From JBBDSV01 sp040904785 (GTDB lineage Bacteria; Actinomycetota; Nitriliruptoria; Nitriliruptorales; Nitriliruptoraceae), in NCBI GenBank assembly GCA_040904785.1, contig JBBDSV010000087.1, forward strand, positions 1 to 18,588: a stretch of DNA of 18,588 nt. Direction: 5' to 3'. Below the pieces are notes generated by a model. That model did no database searches. It worked only from the letters and a program-made list of their open reading frames with translations, and was not told the origin of the DNA. The position numbers and the translations under genes were made by a program. This document shows, piece by piece, positions 1 through 7,417 of this stretch (position 1 is its first letter; each line of letters begins with the position of its first letter).

Positions 1-57
1 GTCCCACCATCCCTCGCCGTCACCGATGCGTGGCCAGGCGCCAGCGCTGCGCAGTCG

Positions 58-90
58 CCACGTCGCCGAACCGCGGCGGACGCGACGTGG
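58..90. repeat. Inverted repeat upstream of the ring-opening amidohydrolase
   Basis: A perfect 9-bp inverted repeat, CCACGTCGC at 58-66 and GCGACGTGG at 82-90, separated by 15 nt. It ends 37 nt before the start codon at 128. It could be an operator, a leader hairpin, or the terminator of a gene left of the window. There is no T-run after it. In DNA this GC-rich a 9-bp repeat may also arise by chance. Confidence 0.35.
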
Positions 91-115
91 GTGTCCCGCC
101 CGACGCCGAACGGTC

Positions 116-122
116 AGAGAGG
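116..122 (+). promoter_or_regulatory. Ribosome binding site deciding the start at 128
   Basis: AGAGAGG lies 5 nt before the ATG at 128. The open frame extends back to 26, but that extension is arginine-rich, lacks a ribosome site and does not resemble the family N-terminus, so 128 is preferred. Confidence 0.6.
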
Positions 123-127
123 TCGAA

Positions 128-1234
128 ATGCCCATCGAAGTGCGCAAGATCGAAATCTCGTCGGTTACCGACGCGTCCCGACTCGAGACGTTGATCGACG
201 ACGGTGTGTTCGACGCTGACGAGGTCATTGCGGTCATCGGCAAGACCGAAGGCAATGGTGGCGTCAACGACTACACCCGCATCCTCGCCGACCAGGCATT
301 TCGCGGGGTGCTCGAATCGCGCGGCACCCGGTCACGTGACGAGATCGCCGAGATCCCGATGGCGTGGTCTGGCGGATGCGACGGGGTCATCACGCCACAC
401 GCCACCGTGTTCGCACGAGTCGGCGACGACCGTGGTGTCGACACCGACGACAAACGGCTGACCGTCGGCATCGCCATGTCCGAGGAGCTGCTACCCGAAG
501 ACATCGGGCGTCCCGCGATGGTCGAGAAGGTCGCCCGCGGCGTGGAGGTGGCCATGGAGAAGGCGGGCATCACCGACGTCGCCGACGTGCACTACGTGCA
601 GACGAAGACGCCACTGCTCGTCCAGGAGACGATCGCCGACGCGCATGCGCGCGGCAAGACCGTCTACACCGAGGACACCCTCTCCTCGATGGATATCTCG
701 AACGGCACGACGGCGTTGGGCATCGCGTATGCACTCGGTGAGATCGATGAGGTGCCGCGCGAAGAGCAGATCGGCCACGACCACGAGCTGTACTCGTCGG
801 TCGCGTCGTGTTCGTCGGGCGTCGAGCTCGATCGTGCCCAGATCGTCGTCGTGGGAAACGCCGAAGGGGCCAACAGCCGCTACCGCGTCGGGCACAGCGA
901 GATGGCTGACGCCATCGATCAGGACGGCATCTGGAACGCGATTCGGTCGGCGGGACTCGAACTGCCGGAGCGTCCGCACCACAGCGACCTGCAGGGTCGG
1001 CTCGTCAATGTGTTTCTCAAGTGCGAAGCCGATCCACGCGGCGTGCTCCGAGGCCGCCGGCAGCTGCCATTGAACGACTCCGATGTCCACCACCACCGCC
1101 AGCTCAAAGGTGCGGTCGGGGGTGTGACTGCGGCGACCGTCGGTGACCCCGCAGTGTTCGTGTCGGTCGCGGCACTGCACCAGGGGCCGCTGGGCGGGGG
1201 GCCGGTCGCCGCCATCGTCGCCACCGACGACTGA
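128..1234 (+). CDS. Ring-opening amidohydrolase, probable barbiturase (cyanuric acid amidohydrolase family)
   Basis: A 368-aa member of the barbiturase/cyanuric acid hydrolase family, whose fold has three homologous domains each contributing a Lys-Ser pair. Seen: domain 1 has IGKTEGNGGVND (K39) and WSGGCDG (S81); domain 2 has QTKTPLL (K160) and SCSSGVEL (S229/S230); domain 3 has FLKCEADP (K298) and S346 before HQGPLGGGPVAAI. The length matches the family (about 360-370 aa). Family members open barbiturate to ureidomalonate or cyanurate to carboxybiuret, using no metal or cofactor at the catalytic centre as far as known. Barbiturase is preferred because an NCS2 nucleobase permease, a Mo hydroxylase able in principle to make barbiturate, and carbamoyltransferase and carbamate kinase genes follow. 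The protein is cytoplasmic. Odd point: domain 3 reads SVAALHQG where relatives, as I recall them, read S-G-G-x-E-HQG. The family call is secure; the substrate is inferred. Confidence 0.9.
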   Translation: MPIEVRKIEISSVTDASRLETLIDDGVFDADEVIAVIGKTEGNGGVNDYTRILADQAFRGVLESRGTRSRDEIAEIPMAWSGGCDGVITPHATVFARVGDDRGVDTDDKRLTVGIAMSEELLPEDIGRPAMVEKVARGVEVAMEKAGITDVADVHYVQTKTPLLVQETIADAHARGKTVYTEDTLSSMDISNGTTALGIAYALGEIDEVPREEQIGHDHELYSSVASCSSGVELDRAQIVVVGNAEGANSRYRVGHSEMADAIDQDGIWNAIRSAGLELPERPHHSDLQGRLVNVFLKCEADPRGVLRGRRQLPLNDSDVHHHRQLKGAVGGVTAATVGDPAVFVSVAALHQGPLGGGPVAAIVATDD

Positions 1235-1241
1235 CACCGCT

Positions 1242-1290
1242 GCAGCGACGTGACGCAGATGCATCCAGCGAGTGAGTGTCACGCCGCTGC
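1242..1290 (+). terminator. Hairpin after the amidohydrolase gene, probable terminator
   Basis: GCAGCGACGTGAC (1242-1254) pairs with GTCACGCCGCTGC (1278-1290), 13 positions with a single A-C mismatch; a G-U and a C-G pair extend the stem to 15. It starts 8 nt after the stop codon. No T-tract follows, which is common for actinobacterial terminators. It suggests that the amidohydrolase message ends before the DUF2510 gene. Confidence 0.5.
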
Positions 1291-1375
1291 GTGAGTTCGT
1301 CGAGTCGCGAACGGTCATGCCATACGGTGCATGATCGATCGCCGCGCTGTGCGCGGACGGGCTCACCGGCGGTGA

Positions 1376-2236
1376 ATGGAATCACGCGTGAAGGTCGATC
1401 CGGGCTGGTACCTCGATCCCACGGGCGCGTTCCCGCAGCGCTTCTGGGACGGCGATCGGTGGACCGATCGGGTCGTGGACGCGTCCGGTATCGAACAAGT
1501 GTCGTCGATGGCCCCGACCGGGCCCCGTCTGGATATCGATCGCGCCGACACCCCCGACGACTCCCAGCGTGCACCGGGTGTCGCCTCCCGACCAGGATTG
1601 GACGCCCCGGACGCGTGGGCAGAAATGCCTGTGACGGCGACTACACGCGACGACACGTCTCGCTCGCCGTCCACCGAGATCGGTGATTTCGGTGCGGCCG
1701 TGACGGGGGCGACGACACTCGAAGCCGAGTCCGGCGGGGATGCGACCCGTCGACCGCGGCGTGGCCGCAGACGGCACGCTGCGGCCGAAGGTTCCGACGG
1801 GCATTCGACCGGCGGGATTGGCAGCGCGACTGCCGACATCGCGTCACGCGATGCGAGTGGCGGCACCGATGCGTTCGCCGTGGCCGCGACGAGTATGCGG
1901 CACGCGTCCGTCGCCTTGAGCTCGGTCGCGATCGTCGTTGCGGCCGTGCCACTGCTCGGTCCGGTGAGCGTCGCTCTCGGTCTCACCGCGTTCGTCTTCG
2001 CACTCGTCGCACGCCGCCGCCTCCTCGCCTCGTCGGCGGACGGCGCGTCGGGATGGCTCCTGGCCGTCGGATTAGCGGTCCTCGCCGCCCTCGTTGGCGC
2101 CGTTGCCACGGCCGTGCTCGTGGTCACGTTCATGGCGGGGGGAGTGGCCGAATGGTCGTCGTGCGTGGCCTTCGACGACGCACCCGCGCGATGTGTCGTC
2201 GAGTTCTCGCGCGACGCCTGGATGCTCGTGCGCTGA
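1376..2236 (+). CDS. DUF2510 domain membrane protein, function unknown
   Basis: A 286-aa protein. Residues 9-33 are a DUF2510 module (PGWYLDP, then a RFWDGDRWT core), a short Trp-rich domain common in Actinomycetota and usually attached to membrane or secreted proteins. A low-complexity linker rich in Ala, Thr, Ser, Asp and Arg follows (about 35-173). Hydrophobic segments lie at about 177-195, 196-212 and 227-252. The C-terminal tail of about 30 residues carries two Cys (SSCVAF and ARCVVEF) that could form a disulfide if the tail is outside the cell. The start at 1376 has no clear ribosome site; GTG at 1388 is an in-frame alternative just before the domain. Hairpins or repeats separate it from both neighbours, and nothing links it to pyrimidine breakdown. 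Its function is not known. Confidence 0.75.
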   Translation: MESRVKVDPGWYLDPTGAFPQRFWDGDRWTDRVVDASGIEQVSSMAPTGPRLDIDRADTPDDSQRAPGVASRPGLDAPDAWAEMPVTATTRDDTSRSPSTEIGDFGAAVTGATTLEAESGGDATRRPRRGRRRHAAAEGSDGHSTGGIGSATADIASRDASGGTDAFAVAATSMRHASVALSSVAIVVAAVPLLGPVSVALGLTAFVFALVARRRLLASSADGASGWLLAVGLAVLAALVGAVATAVLVVTFMAGGVAEWSSCVAFDDAPARCVVEFSRDAWMLVR

Positions 2237-2266
2237 ACGTGCCCATCCGTCTGGCGTTCGGCGTTT

Positions 2267-2289
2267 GGTCACAGTTGTCGGTGGTGACC
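2267..2289. repeat. Short inverted repeat GGTCAC-N11-GTGACC
   Basis: A perfect 6-bp inverted repeat (2267-2272 and 2284-2289) with an 11-nt gap, 30 nt after the DUF2510 stop. It could be a weak hairpin ending that message or part of the permease control region. It is short enough to be chance. Confidence 0.25.
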
Positions 2290-2343
2290 CTCGGCACTGA
2301 CTGACAGCGACACGTCCGTACACAGTTCCTAGGCTTTCGCCCT

Positions 2344-2383
2344 GGACTCATGGACACTGTCCGCGGACTCACGGACACTGTCC
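2344..2383. promoter_or_regulatory. Tandem palindromic repeats, probable operator of the permease gene
   Basis: Two near-identical 19-bp units: GGACTCATGGACACTGTCC (2344-2362) and GGACTCACGGACACTGTCC (2365-2383), differing at one base. Their starts are exactly 21 bp apart, two helical turns, so both face the same side of the DNA. Each contains the palindrome GGACA-C-TGTCC (2352-2362 and 2373-2383). They sit 70-110 bp upstream of the permease start. A TAGGCT at 2330-2335 could be a -10 element, which would put the repeats at the transcription start, where a repressor would act. No regulator gene lies in the window, so the binding protein is unknown. Confidence 0.6.
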
Positions 2384-2437
2384 GGGCGGAGCCGGTAGGG
2401 AGCCGGAGCACCATCACCCGCCACTGAGCCAGTCACT

Positions 2438-2447
2438 GGAGGTGGAG
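2438..2447 (+). promoter_or_regulatory. Ribosome binding site deciding the permease start
   Basis: GGAGGTGGAG ends 6 nt before the ATG at 2454. A GTG at 2442 is in frame but lies inside this Shine-Dalgarno sequence, so the ATG is preferred. Confidence 0.65.
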
Positions 2448-2453
2448 CGGTAC

Positions 2454-3902
2454 ATGAGCGCTGCGCAGACCGGGATTCGGGACCTGAACTACGGGCTCGA
2501 TGACGTCCCGAAGCCAGCAGCCAAGGCGGTCGGCCTGGGGCTGCAACACGTACTGACGATGTTCGGTGCAACGATCCTGGTGCCCTTCATTGTGGGGCCG
2601 GCACTCGGATTCGGTGCCGCCGACATCGCGATTCTGATCTCTTCGGTGTTCATCTGCTCGGGTGTTGCAACCGCGTTGCAGGTGACCATCGGTTCGCGAC
2701 TTCCGATCGTGCAGGGCGTTTCGTTCGCGTTCCTGGCCCCGTTCTTCGCCATCGCGGCGACGTATCAGGGTGCCGACGGCATGCGCTACATCGCCGGCAT
2801 GGTTATCAGTGGTGCGCTGATCGAGATGATCATCGGCTACGGCGGTCTTATGGGGTTCCTGCGGCGGTTCATCACGCCGATCACCATCGGCCCCGTCATC
2901 GCCATGATCGGCCTGGGCCTCTACGGCGCGGCCGCGGACACGGCGTCGTTGCACTGGCCGCTGTCGCTGCTGACGCTCGTACTCATCTTCATCTTCGCGC
3001 TCATCCTCGCGCCGAAGGTGCGGATGTTCAGTCTGTTCCCGATTCTGCTGGCGATCGTCGCGGCCTATGTCGTGGCACTGATCTTCACCTGGACCGGGAC
3101 GCTCGAAGGCACGGCTGCGGCCGTGTCGTTCGCCGGAATCGGCGACTCACCGTGGATCCGCAATCTCGATGTCGGTGGTGGCGGTCTGATCTTCCCGTGG
3201 GGCACGCCGCTGTTCGACTTCACGTTCTTCATCGGCATCCTCGCCGCCTACCTGGCGTCGACGATCGAGTCCTTCGGCGACTACCACGCGATCTCGAGGA
3301 TCGCGGGCGCCGGTGACCCCGACGCCAAGACGATCAACCGGGGCATCGGTGCCGAAGGCATCGGATGCGCGCTGACCGGTGTGTTCGGCGGGTTCGCGTC
3401 GACCTCCTACTCCGAGAACATCGGCTTGGTCGGCCTGACCCGGGTCGCCAGCCGGGCCGTCGTCATGATCGGTGCCGGGGCGCTGGTCGTCCTCGGTCTG
3501 GTCGCCAAGGTCGGGGCCATCATCGCGACGATTCCCGCGCCGATCGTCGGTGGGGTCTACCTCGCCGTGTTCGGCCTCATCGCCGCGGTCGGTCTGTCGA
3601 ACCTGCGTCGTGCGGACATGGACTCGCAACGCAACCTCATGATCGTGGGGTTCGTGCTGTTCGCCGGCTTCGTGCTGCCGCAGTACTTCAGCACCGTCGA
3701 AGAGTTCAGCTTCTTCGGCATCGATTGGCTCACCACCCTGATTCAGTCGATCGGGTCGTCCGCGATCGCCAGCGTGGCGGTACTCGGACTGCTCCTCGAC
3801 AACATCATCCCGGGGTCTGACGAAGAACGCGGAATCGGCGCGTACGACGTGGTGATTCCACCGAGCGACCTGCCCGGTGCCCAGTCGCTGCGGGACAACT
3901 GA
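2454..3902 (+). CDS. NCS2 (NAT) family nucleobase permease, probable uracil/xanthine-type
   Basis: A 482-aa polytopic inner-membrane transporter of the nucleobase-cation symporter-2 family. Seen: the Gln-His pair of TM1 (Q31-H32 in LQHVLTMFGATILVPF); the TM8 motif ESFGDYHA with E272 and D276; and the TM10 signature ENIGLVGLTRVASR from E321. In UraA-type carriers the TM8 and TM10 acidic residues contact the base. About 12-14 hydrophobic segments span the chain, and the length is normal. Uracil, thymine or xanthine are all possible; the nearby barbiturase and Mo hydroxylase favour a pyrimidine. The gene stands alone between the tandem palindromes upstream and a strong hairpin downstream, so it appears to be its own transcription unit and may be induced by a catabolic intermediate. 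The family is secure, the substrate inferred. Confidence 0.92.
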   Translation: MSAAQTGIRDLNYGLDDVPKPAAKAVGLGLQHVLTMFGATILVPFIVGPALGFGAADIAILISSVFICSGVATALQVTIGSRLPIVQGVSFAFLAPFFAIAATYQGADGMRYIAGMVISGALIEMIIGYGGLMGFLRRFITPITIGPVIAMIGLGLYGAAADTASLHWPLSLLTLVLIFIFALILAPKVRMFSLFPILLAIVAAYVVALIFTWTGTLEGTAAAVSFAGIGDSPWIRNLDVGGGGLIFPWGTPLFDFTFFIGILAAYLASTIESFGDYHAISRIAGAGDPDAKTINRGIGAEGIGCALTGVFGGFASTSYSENIGLVGLTRVASRAVVMIGAGALVVLGLVAKVGAIIATIPAPIVGGVYLAVFGLIAAVGLSNLRRADMDSQRNLMIVGFVLFAGFVLPQYFSTVEEFSFFGIDWLTTLIQSIGSSAIASVAVLGLLLDNIIPGSDEERGIGAYDVVIPPSDLPGAQSLRDN

Positions 3903-3923
3903 GCACGAGCGGTCGTCATACGA

Positions 3924-3958
3924 CATTCGGGCCGCGCCGGCATGGTGCGGCCCGAATG
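3924..3958 (+). terminator. Perfect 12-bp hairpin after the permease gene, probable terminator
   Basis: CATTCGGGCCGC (3924-3935) and GCGGCCCGAATG (3947-3958) are exact reverse complements around an 11-nt loop, 21 nt after the stop codon. It lacks a T-run, as is often seen in GC-rich actinobacteria. It separates the permease from the carbamate kinase operon. Confidence 0.7.
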
Positions 3959-4120
3959 CGTTGTCCGGCGCGATGCACGGAGTGTGGCAGTTGCTGCCGG
4001 ATGTTGGGTCGATCTCTCGGAAACTTCCGCCGACGATCCGTCTCGGTTCGGCGCTTACGTTCGCCGCATTGTCGCGGCAGCGACGACAGGGTCATCGCGG
4101 CGTGCCACGATGACCGATGC

Positions 4121-4127
4121 GGGAAGG
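4121..4127 (+). promoter_or_regulatory. Ribosome binding site deciding the carbamate kinase start
   Basis: GGGAAGG lies 7 nt before the GTG at 4135. The in-frame ATG at 4117 lies upstream of this motif and has no Shine-Dalgarno sequence of its own. Confidence 0.5.
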
Positions 4128-4134
4128 CGGGAGC

Positions 4135-5079
4135 GTGGTCGCACCGACGGTCATTGCCTTGGGTGGCAACGCCATTTCGCCCGCCGGTCGTGCCGGAACC
4201 GCCGCAGAGCAGACGGAGAACGTCCGGCGGACGATGACGCAGGTCGCCGAGCTGGTCGCCGGCGGACTCGACGCGCTGGTGCTCACGCATGGCAACGGGC
4301 CGCAGGTCGGCAACGTCCTCGTCAAGAACGAGCTCGCCCGCGATGTCGTGCCGCCCGTCCCACTGGATTGGTGCGTCGCCCAGACGCAGGCGACCATCGG
4401 GTTCACCATCGCCAACACGCTCGGGTTCGCACTCGCCGAACACGGGATCGATCGGCCCGTCGTTCCCGTCGTTTCGCGTGTCTGTGTGGCCCTCGACGAC
4501 CCGGCGTGGACGCACCCGACCAAGCCCATCGGCAGGTGGGTCACCGACGCTGATGAGATTGCCCGCCGCGAGGCCGACGGCCAACACTTCGTCCACGATC
4601 CTGAGCGGGGGTGGCGGCGCGTGGTTCCGTCGCCGCAACCGCTGGAATGCGTCGATCGGCGCGCCATCGAGCTGCTGCTCGACGACGGTGCGATCGTCGT
4701 CGCCAACGGTGGCGGCGGCATACCGGTCGTCCGTGACGACGATGGGCGACTCCGTGGCGTCGAAGCGGTCGTCGACAAGGACCTCTCGGCCGCGCTTGTC
4801 GCCGTCGAACTGCACGCGCAGCGGCTGGTCATCCTGACCGACGTGTCGGGTGTCGCACGCGGGTACGGGACCGCCGCCGAGACCTGGCTGGAACGCATCG
4901 ATGCCGCGGAACTCCGCGCGTTGATCGAGGCAGGCGAATTCGACGTGGGCTCGATGGGCCCCAAGGTGACCGCCGCGTGCCAATTCGCCGAACGGCGTGC
5001 CGCCACCGCGTCGATCGCCTCGCTCGACGATCTCGTCGGCGCGGTCGCCGGAACCCACGGCACTCAGGTGTTGCCATGA
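4135..5079 (+). CDS. Carbamate kinase
   Basis: A 314-aa cytoplasmic amino-acid-kinase-family enzyme (EC 2.7.2.2). In catabolism it runs toward ATP: carbamoyl phosphate plus ADP gives ATP and carbamate, which breaks down to CO2 and ammonia. Seen: the N-terminal nucleotide/phosphate loop ALGGNAIS (G10-G11-N12), HGNGPQVG (52-59), the NGGGGIPV motif, VVDKDLSAAL with K215, DVSGVA, and GSMGPKV with K277. Length is typical (about 310). The GTG start at 4135 is chosen for its ribosome site; ATG at 4117 would add six residues. The gene heads an operon and its stop overlaps the next start (ATGA). There is no arginine deiminase or ornithine transcarbamylase gene here, so its carbamoyl phosphate probably comes from the AllFGH-like proteins that follow, as with allK in E. 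coli allantoin use. Confidence 0.93.
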   Translation: MVAPTVIALGGNAISPAGRAGTAAEQTENVRRTMTQVAELVAGGLDALVLTHGNGPQVGNVLVKNELARDVVPPVPLDWCVAQTQATIGFTIANTLGFALAEHGIDRPVVPVVSRVCVALDDPAWTHPTKPIGRWVTDADEIARREADGQHFVHDPERGWRRVVPSPQPLECVDRRAIELLLDDGAIVVANGGGGIPVVRDDDGRLRGVEAVVDKDLSAALVAVELHAQRLVILTDVSGVARGYGTAAETWLERIDAAELRALIEAGEFDVGSMGPKVTAACQFAERRAATASIASLDDLVGAVAGTHGTQVLP

Positions 5080-5951
5080 CGGTGATTCGCGTCGCCGCAA
5101 GCACGGCCATCCGCGACATCGTCGCCGGGTCGCGGGCGCATGGGGTTGTTCACGCCGTCTTCGAGCACGCCACGTATGTGACGTTCGCCGGCGGTCGGCT
5201 TGTGGCCATCGTCACGCGCGACGGGGTGCACCAGCCGAGTGCGGCCGTCGTGCCCTGGACTGCCGATCGTCGGCCCGCCACGCCCGGTGTGCAGGCGGGC
5301 GCACCGGTCGTCGCCGCAGACGGCGCGATCTCGATCGCCGGCGTCGACTTTCGCCCGGGACGATGGTGGGAGCCACAACCCACGGTCAGGCACACCGAAC
5401 GATCCACGCTGGCGAATGCGGCTGCCGACATCGCCGGCCGACTCGCGCCACTTGACGAGGACGTCGCGGCAGCGTGCCGCGAGCTGCAGGACGCCCTAGC
5501 CGATGGCGACATCGATGGATCGCGGCGTGCTGCGCGGCGTCTGCTGGGGCGGGGCCCGGGCCTGACGCCGTTTGGCGACGACGTGCTCGCCGGGTGCTTC
5601 GGCACAACTGCCGCACTCGCCAGCGCACTTGATGATGCAAGATCGCAGGCGGTTTCGGCGACCACCCGCGCGACCGCGACGCATATCCTCGACGAGGTGG
5701 AAGACGCGACAACGACGATTTCGGCCGGGCTGCTCCGCGACGCGAGCCGCGGTGCGCTCGCGCAGCCGGTTGCGCACCTGCTCACCGCGGCTGCGGCCGG
5801 TGCGCCGGTCGCGGGAGCGGTCGCGGCAGTGCTGCGGATCGGCGCGACATCCGGGGCGGGCTTGCTGCACGGATGCGTCCTCGCACTCGATGTGCTGGTG
5901 GACGGGCGAGCTGAAGGGCACGCTCGTATGAACGAAAGGCAGCTGGCATGA
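5076..5951 (+). CDS. DUF2877 protein, AllH-like carbamoyltransferase subunit
   Basis: A 291-aa DUF2877 protein, the family of E. coli AllH (formerly YlbF), reported as one of three proteins needed for oxamate carbamoyltransferase activity. Seen: the family core GRGPGLTPFGDD at about 158-169, a later TTTISAGLLRDASRG segment, and a C-terminal GATSGAGLLHGC segment. There is no signal peptide or membrane helix, so it is cytoplasmic. Start ATG at 5076 overlaps the carbamate kinase stop (ATGA); the frame is open further back to 4977 but that part lies inside the kinase gene. It overlaps the next gene by 4 nt, which implies coupled translation and a stoichiometric complex. What this subunit contributes chemically is not evident from sequence. 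Confidence 0.88.
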   Translation: MTVIRVAASTAIRDIVAGSRAHGVVHAVFEHATYVTFAGGRLVAIVTRDGVHQPSAAVVPWTADRRPATPGVQAGAPVVAADGAISIAGVDFRPGRWWEPQPTVRHTERSTLANAAADIAGRLAPLDEDVAAACRELQDALADGDIDGSRRAARRLLGRGPGLTPFGDDVLAGCFGTTAALASALDDARSQAVSATTRATATHILDEVEDATTTISAGLLRDASRGALAQPVAHLLTAAAAGAPVAGAVAAVLRIGATSGAGLLHGCVLALDVLVDGRAEGHARMNERQLA

Positions 5952-7417
5952 CCGACCACGTCGAGGTGCGTTCCGGTGCCTACGCCGACTCCGTCAGCCT
6001 CATGCAGGCCAGCCGCCGTGTCGCCGACGTCGACGGGGTGGACGCCGCACTCCTCGCGATGGCGACCGAGCTCAACCTCGATGTCCTCGGCGGCATGGGA
6101 TTCGACGTGCCGTCGGCGGGTCCCAATGACCTGCTCGTGGCCATCCGTGCGACCGGCGACGCGCTCGACGCTGCGCTCGCCGAGGTCGAGGCCGCATTGG
6201 CCGCGACACGTGGGGGCGCCGGCGATGCGGGATTCGGCGACGGTCCGCCGCCACGCACCGTGCGCGACGGTGTGCTCGCGGGTGGAACGTTCGCGTCCGT
6301 CTCGGTGCCGGGTGCGGACGCGACGGCCGAAGCGCTCGACGCGCTCGAGGCGGGGGTCAGCGTCATGATCTTCAGCGACAACGTCCCGGTCGACGCCGAA
6401 GTCGCGCTCAAGCGGCGTGCGAGCGAACGTGGGCTGCTCGTGCTCGGTCCCGACGCGGGTACCACGCTCATCAACGGCGTCGGCTACGGCTTCGCCAACG
6501 TCGTGCGTTCGGGGCCGGTCGGCATCGTCGCGGCGTCGGGAACCGGTGCGCAGCAGCTGTCGTGCCTCCTCGACGACGCGGGCATCGGGGTGTCGCACGT
6601 TCTTGGCGTGGGTGGACGCGATCTGCAGTCGCGCGTCGGCGGTGCCTCGAGCCGAACCGCCCTGCGAGCGCTCGACGCGGACCCGGCGACGTCCCACATC
6701 GTGCTGTTGTCGAAACCGCCGGACGCCGACGTCGCCGCCTCCCTGCGCGAGCTCACCGCGACGCTTGACACACCGGTGACCGAAGCGCTGCTGGGCGCGG
6801 ACGCAGACGACCTTGCGACGATCGCGGCTCGCGTCGCCTCGGACGTCGATGCGACTGCGGTCGCCGCCCCGGCGCAGTGGGAGGGCGATCCTGCGGCCAC
6901 GGCGGGTCCTTTCGCCGAGGTGCGTGGTCTGTTCGCCGGCGGAACGCTGTGTGATGAGGCGATGATCATCGCGCACAGACGCCTCGACGGTGTCCGGTCG
7001 AACATCCCGATCGATGGAGCCGGCGAGCTGACCGATGGGTTGGACACGCCGGGTCACGTCTTCGTCGACCTCGGTGAGGACGAGTTCACGCGCGGACGCC
7101 CCCATCCGATGATCGACCAGTCCATGCGGGTCGCGCGAATCCACGCCGAACTCGAACGTGACGTGTCACAGGTGCTGCTGCTCGACGTCGTCCTCGGCCA
7201 CGCGGCGCATCCGGATCCGGCCGCCGAGCTCGTGCCGGCCATCGAGGCGGCCGTGGCATCGTCGCGTGCCGTCGTCATCTCGCTGTGTGGCAGCGCGGGT
7301 GACCCGCAGGACCGTGACGGCCAGGCACGCCGCATGGCCGAGGCCGGCGCGTGGGTGTTCAGCGCGAACGCGCACGCGGCCGCGTTCGCCGTCGAGTGTG
7401 TGGAAGGTGGCAGGTGA
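5948..7417 (+). CDS. fdrA: FdrA (AllF-like) protein, succinyl-CoA synthetase-related carbamoyltransferase subunit
   Basis: A 489-aa protein of the FdrA/AllF family, related to the alpha subunit of succinyl-CoA synthetase. Seen: a GPDAGTTLINGVGYGF segment followed by GPVGIVAASGTGAQQ (189-203) and GVGGRDL, the ligase-like phosphate-binding region; near the C-terminus is LLDVVLGHAAHPDP, a family-typical His-containing motif. Length is slightly below that of E. coli FdrA (about 555 aa). With AllG and AllH homologues it is expected to catalyse phosphorolysis of an N-carbamoyl amide to carbamoyl phosphate. In E. coli the substrate pair is oxalurate/oxamate; here ureidomalonate/malonamate is proposed. 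Both ends overlap neighbours (ATGA at the start, TGATG at the end). Generic databases may label it an acyl-CoA synthetase, which the context does not support. Confidence 0.88.
   Translation: MTDHVEVRSGAYADSVSLMQASRRVADVDGVDAALLAMATELNLDVLGGMGFDVPSAGPNDLLVAIRATGDALDAALAEVEAALAATRGGAGDAGFGDGPPPRTVRDGVLAGGTFASVSVPGADATAEALDALEAGVSVMIFSDNVPVDAEVALKRRASERGLLVLGPDAGTTLINGVGYGFANVVRSGPVGIVAASGTGAQQLSCLLDDAGIGVSHVLGVGGRDLQSRVGGASSRTALRALDADPATSHIVLLSKPPDADVAASLRELTATLDTPVTEALLGADADDLATIAARVASDVDATAVAAPAQWEGDPAATAGPFAEVRGLFAGGTLCDEAMIIAHRRLDGVRSNIPIDGAGELTDGLDTPGHVFVDLGEDEFTRGRPHPMIDQSMRVARIHAELERDVSQVLLLDVVLGHAAHPDPAAELVPAIEAAVASSRAVVISLCGSAGDPQDRDGQARRMAEAGAWVFSANAHAAAFAVECVEGGR

Noticed and set aside
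26..127. N-terminal extension of the ring-opening amidohydrolase
   Set aside because: Arg-rich, not family-like, no ribosome site; ATG at 128 has AGAGAGG upstream and gives the usual length.
128..1234. Cyanuric acid hydrolase for s-triazine breakdown
   Set aside because: Cannot be excluded from sequence, but no AtzE/AtzF/AtzH-type or triazine genes are visible, and the nucleobase permease and Mo hydroxylase fit barbiturate better.
5150..7144. Minus-strand open frame of 664 codons antisense to the AllH- and AllF-like genes
   Set aside because: Shadow frame with low-complexity composition and no recognisable domain.
5948..7417. Succinyl-CoA synthetase alpha subunit
   Set aside because: Related fold, but the flanking DUF1116, DUF2877 and carbamate kinase genes and the motifs identify FdrA/AllF; no beta subunit is present.
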